Source: Roseiarcus sp963820095
GTDB taxonomy: Bacteria > Pseudomonadota > Alphaproteobacteria > Rhizobiales > Beijerinckiaceae
Assembly: GCA_963820095.1 (NCBI GenBank)
Contig: CAWFZA010000039.1
Coordinates: 120,659 to 184,658 of the forward strand
Direction of reading: 5' to 3'
DNA length: 64,000 nucleotides
The notes under the pieces were generated by a model. The model did not search any database. It was given only the letters and a program-made list of their open reading frames with translations, and had not been told where the DNA came from. Shown here piece after piece: positions 60,865 to 64,000 of the stretch (position 1 is the first letter of the stretch; each line of letters starts with the position of its first letter). A program made the position numbers and the translations under genes.

Positions 60865-62622
60865 TTACTGTTCTGGCAGCCCGGCCTTGCGGAGGCCCTC
60901 GACGACCCGCTCGAAATCATCCGGGTTCTTGTACGGCAGCACTTTGCGGCGTTGCTCGAGCGAATAGCTGGGATTCACCTGCATGAGCCCCCGCCAGGCC
61001 TCGCGGGCCTCTTCGAGGAGGCCGGTCTGGCCGTAGGCGGCAGCCAGCAGCGCGCGCGAGGCGTCGGTTTCCGGGTTCCGCAGTATGCGGCGTTTTAGGG
61101 TCGCGATCGCTTCGTCGTACCGGCTAAGCTGGTAGAGCGCCTGACCCCTGAAATGCAGCACCATGTCCGAGCAGAAGGGGTCGAGCGCAATGGCCCGGTC
61201 GAGGCGTGCGACGGCCTCCTCGGACCGGCCGACATAATGCAGGATGAAGCCGAGCATCCCGTACCCCTCGGCAAAGCTCGGATTGAACGCGACCACTTTC
61301 TCGGCCGCGCTCACTGCCTCGTCGTGGCGGCGCGCCCAAAGGCAGGCGCCCGCAAGGGCCCACAGCGCATAGGGGTAGCGTTCGTCGAGTTGCACCGCCA
61401 GGCTGGAAGCCTCGTGGGCTTCCTTGAGGCCCTGCTCGGGCGACGCGCTCCACCCGCTCGCATAGGCGTTTATTTTCGCTGCGCCGAGGAAGGCATAGGC
61501 CGGACCGAAACCGGGGTCGAGTTCGATCGCGCGCCTCAGCAGCCCCTCGGCTTCGAGGTTGCTCGCTCGCGCGTGACGCCACCAGAGTTCGCGTCCGCGC
61601 AGGAAGCAGTCGTAGGCCTCCTGATTGTCGGTATGTTCCGCAGCGATGTTCTGTCGGTCGTCCGCGCTGAGATTGAGCGCCAGCGCCGAGACGATATGGG
61701 TCGTCACGTCATCCTGAACCGCGAAGATGTCGGTGAGCTCGCGGTCGAACCGCTCCGCCCACAGGTGCCCGCCGGTCGTCGCGTCGATGAGCTGCGCGGT
61801 CACGCGGACGCGATTGCCCGACTTGCGCACGCTGCCTTCGAGAACGTAACGCACGCCGAGGCTCTTCCCGACCTCGCCGATGTGTACGTTCTTGCCCTTG
61901 AAAGTGAACGACGAATTGCGGGCGATGACGAACAGCTGTGACAGCTTCGACAGAGCGGTGATGATGTCTTCAGAGATGCCGTCGGCGAAATATTCCTGTT
62001 CGACGTCGCCGCTCATGTTGGCGAAGGGCAGCACTGCGATCGATGGCTTGTCTTCGGATTTCGTCTCTATCGGCTGAGCCGGTCTTGCCTGGGCAGGCAG
62101 CCCGACTTGCAGCGAATAGACTCGCACCGGCTCGGCGATGTTCTTCAGCCGGGTCTGCCCGAGATCAGCGACCGAAAGATCGAGTCGCGCTTTCACCTGC
62201 CGATAGGCGTCCTCGGAAAGACAGATGGCGCCCGGCTTCGCAACGCCTTCCAGCCGCGCGGCGATATTGACGCCATCGCCCATCAGGTCGCCGTCGCTCT
62301 CCTCGACCACATCGCCCAGATGAACGCCGATGCGGAATTCGATGCGCCGGTCCTCCGGCAGGCCGGCGTTGCGCTCGACCATGGCGTTCTGGATCTCGAC
62401 GGCGCAGCGCACGGCGTCGACCACACTGCGGAACTCGACGATCGCCCCATCGCCGGTGCGCTTGATCACGCGGCCGTTGTGGACGGCGATCGTCGGGTCA
62501 ATCAGATCGCTGCGCAGCGCCCTGAGCCGCGCAAGCGTTCGATCCTCGTCCGCGCCGGTCAGCCGGCTGAAGCCGACCACGTCCGCCGCGAGAATCGCTG
62601 CAAGTTTGCGTGTCTCCGTCAT
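60865..62622 (-). CDS. Class III adenylate/guanylate cyclase with TolB-like and TPR domains
   Basis: The 585-residue protein has an N-terminal cyclase domain (RKLAAILAADVVGFSRLTGA, VIKRTGDGAIVEFRSVVDAV, GDLMGDGVNIAARLEGVAKP) with both metal Asp residues, then a TolB-like domain (PSIAVLPFANMSGDVEQEYF, ADGISEDIITALSKLSQLFV) and TPR repeats (LDPGFGPAYAFLGAAKINAY, LARRHDE-type helices, RYDEAIATLKRRILRNPETD). This architecture is common in Rhizobiales, with many copies per genome. It should be cytoplasmic and make cAMP. It is divergent from the acyl-CoA synthetase and convergent with the lytic transglycosylase. Confidence 0.94.
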   Translation of the reverse strand: MTETRKLAAILAADVVGFSRLTGADEDRTLARLRALRSDLIDPTIAVHNGRVIKRTGDGAIVEFRSVVDAVRCAVEIQNAMVERNAGLPEDRRIEFRIGVHLGDVVEESDGDLMGDGVNIAARLEGVAKPGAICLSEDAYRQVKARLDLSVADLGQTRLKNIAEPVRVYSLQVGLPAQARPAQPIETKSEDKPSIAVLPFANMSGDVEQEYFADGISEDIITALSKLSQLFVIARNSSFTFKGKNVHIGEVGKSLGVRYVLEGSVRKSGNRVRVTAQLIDATTGGHLWAERFDRELTDIFAVQDDVTTHIVSALALNLSADDRQNIAAEHTDNQEAYDCFLRGRELWWRHARASNLEAEGLLRRAIELDPGFGPAYAFLGAAKINAYASGWSASPEQGLKEAHEASSLAVQLDERYPYALWALAGACLWARRHDEAVSAAEKVVAFNPSFAEGYGMLGFILHYVGRSEEAVARLDRAIALDPFCSDMVLHFRGQALYQLSRYDEAIATLKRRILRNPETDASRALLAAAYGQTGLLEEAREAWRGLMQVNPSYSLEQRRKVLPYKNPDDFERVVEGLRKAGLPEQ

Positions 62623-62855
62623 TCTCCGCCCCTGCGCGTTCCGCCGATTCTTGGGGCGCGGACGCGCCGCCGAGACAATTACCCATTCGCGACGGAGAAA
62701 GCGACTCCCATGCGTTCCATTGTGACGTCAACACAGATCACTCCCGCGACAGCGGCCAATAGCCTCGGAGCACATTGTTCAACAGAGCAAAATCGTGCAG
62801 GGTGCGCGTGGTGATCGAGCCGTCCAACAGGCTTGGCGCCGTAAGGGAAGATCAA

Positions 62856-64000
62856 TGCTCGGATTGATGCAGCGCTACCCGTTGTTGATCTCCTCGCTCA
62901 TCACCCATGCCGCGCGTCATCGCGGCGGGTCGGAAGTGGTCTCGAACCTCGGAGCCCCGACGCTTCATCGAACAACCTACGCGGAGGTCGAGCGGCGCAG
63001 CCGGCGGCTGGCGCGTGCGCTCGGCAAGCTCGGCGTCGGCTTTGGCGACCGGGTGGCGACGCTCGCTTGGAATGACTTTCGTCACCTCGAACTCTATTAT
63101 GGTGTCTCCGGCATGGGCGCCGTCTGCCACACGGTCAACCCACGGCTGTCGGCGGACGACATCGCCTTCATCATGACCGACGCTCAGGATCGGGTTCTGT
63201 TTGCCGATCCGTCCTTCGCGGCGCTCATTGCCGAGATTGCGCCAAGGGTCAGCTCCTGCGTTCGCGCTGTTGTGCTCCTGACCGACGCGGCCGGCATGAA
63301 GGATATCGCGCTTGCGTCCGGCATGCGTCTTTATTGCTACGAGACGCTACTGGCCGAGGTCGACGAGGACTACCTCTGGCCCGAGTTCGATGAAAACACG
63401 GCGAGCGCGCTCTGCTACACCTCGGGCACCACAGGACGGCCTAAGGGCGTACTCTATAGCCATCGCGCGACAATGCTGCACACCTATGCGTGCAATTCCG
63501 CCGAATCCTTCGGCATTCGTTCCGTCGATCGCGTACTGCCCGCGGCGTCGATGTATCACGCCTGCGCATGGGGTCTGCCTTATTGCGCGACCATGGTGGG
63601 CGCGGCGCTGATCCTGCCGGGCCGCCATCTCGACGGCGCTTCACTCTTCCGAGTGCTCGAGAGCGAGCAAGTGACGATGACCGCCGGCGTTCCGACCATC
63701 TGGCTCGGACTGCTCGCCCATCTGCGCGGCTCGAACGAGAGGCTCACGCACGTGAAGCGCATGCTGGTCGCAGGCTCGGCTCTGCCTCGGCTGCTGGTCG
63801 AAGAATTCACGCCAATGGGCGTCAATGTCGAACAAGGCTGGGGCATGACCGAAACCAGCCCGATCGTCACCTACAATTCGCCGACGCCGGCAAGCGCCGT
63901 CCTGGCTGGGGAAGATGCGATTCGCCAGCGGCTGAAGCAGGGCCGCGCGGCTTGTGGCGTCGACGTGAAGATCGTCGACGCGGAAGGGCGCGAACTCCCG
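62856..64000 (+). CDS. Long-chain fatty acid-CoA ligase / acyl-CoA synthetase (partial, runs off the window)
   Basis: The ATG at 62856 follows TAAGGGA by six bases and gives MLGLMQRYPLLISSLITHAA. The visible 381 residues cover most of the N-terminal domain of an AMP-forming synthetase: TTYAEVERRSRRLARALGKL, GDRVATLAWNDFRHLELYYG, the A3 motif YTSGTTGRPKGVLYSHRA near residue 188, and the adenine motif GWGMTETSP near residue 327. The protein continues past the window edge. Such enzymes activate medium- or long-chain fatty acids, or other carboxylates, for beta-oxidation. The closest type is the FadD/AlkK-like group with the MYHACAWGLPY stretch. It is divergent from the cyclase-TPR gene. Confidence 0.92.

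Overview
The window is high-GC chromosomal DNA of an alphaproteobacterium, most likely of the order Hyphomicrobiales (Rhizobiales). The main support is a GcrA cell-cycle regulator, a single Rel/SpoT-type (Rsh) alarmone enzyme, an alpha-type general porin, the gene order argD-argF-hslO, a BTLCP-family peptidase and a GTTC-N7-GTTC (alphaproteobacterial SOS-type) motif. The genus cannot be fixed from the window. No rRNA, tRNA, CRISPR array or complete insertion sequence was seen.

Layout. 1-3.0 kb: end of an NMT1/THI5-type ABC importer operon (ATPase end, two permeases, binding protein). 3.4-6.0 kb: decayed accessory stretch with a mosaic IS5/IS630 transposase remnant, a frameshifted HTH gene directly behind an SOS-like box, and short inverted repeats. 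6.0-11.8 kb: an AidB-like acyl-CoA dehydrogenase and an NlpC/P60 peptidase (both frame-disrupted), rpmE, an ABC exporter and a GyrI-like secreted protein. 11.8-16.5 kb: glycine cleavage operon gcvT-gcvH-gcvPA-gcvPB behind a tandem glycine riboswitch. 16.5-18.2 kb: non-coding stretch with an IS481 scrap, iteron-like repeats and a possible structured RNA. 18.2-26.8 kb: porin with a perfect terminator, rsh, a GGCT-like gene, a proton P-type ATPase, a BTLCP peptidase and a VapC scrap. 26.8-33.7 kb: ppk2, a GT-C-like membrane protein, a GT2-TVP38-APH/AAA operon and a small secreted protein. 33.9-42.1 kb: CHASE2 cyclase, DUF707-like protein, lipB, an outer-membrane protein, a Gfo/Idh/MocA oxidoreductase and ivd. 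42.6-50.3 kb: surface and secreted genes (two Gly-rich paralogues, three PEP-CTERM-related genes or remnants), an SDR pair with a divergent MmyB-like regulator, and gcrA. 50.4-54.6 kb: argD-argF-hslO and a polyprenyl synthase. 54.7-64 kb: an Lrp/PLP-lyase divergent pair, a PepSY protein with an orphan response regulator, a trypsin-like protease, icd, a lytic transglycosylase, a cyclase-TPR protein and the start of an acyl-CoA synthetase.

Themes. (a) Housekeeping metabolism: glycine cleavage, arginine, TCA cycle, lipoate, isoprenoids. LipB makes the lipoyl group that GcvH carries. (b) Nucleotide signalling: Rsh plus two class III cyclases, with one textbook TGTGA-N6-TCACA site in front of a PEP-CTERM gene. 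(c) Stress: polyphosphate kinase 2, AidB, Hsp33, a proton pump. (d) Possible OmpR-type regulation: TTCA repeats at 11-bp spacing occur before the PepSY/response-regulator pair and before a small secreted protein.

Caution on sequence quality. About ten genes, including gcvH and argD, are broken only by one-base frame changes, several in short homopolymers. Base-calling or assembly errors are at least as likely as pseudogenisation, so these entries should be read as probably intact in the organism until checked. No clearly new multi-gene system was found; the strongest leads are the regulatory motifs, dispersed repeats and accessory remnants listed as findings.
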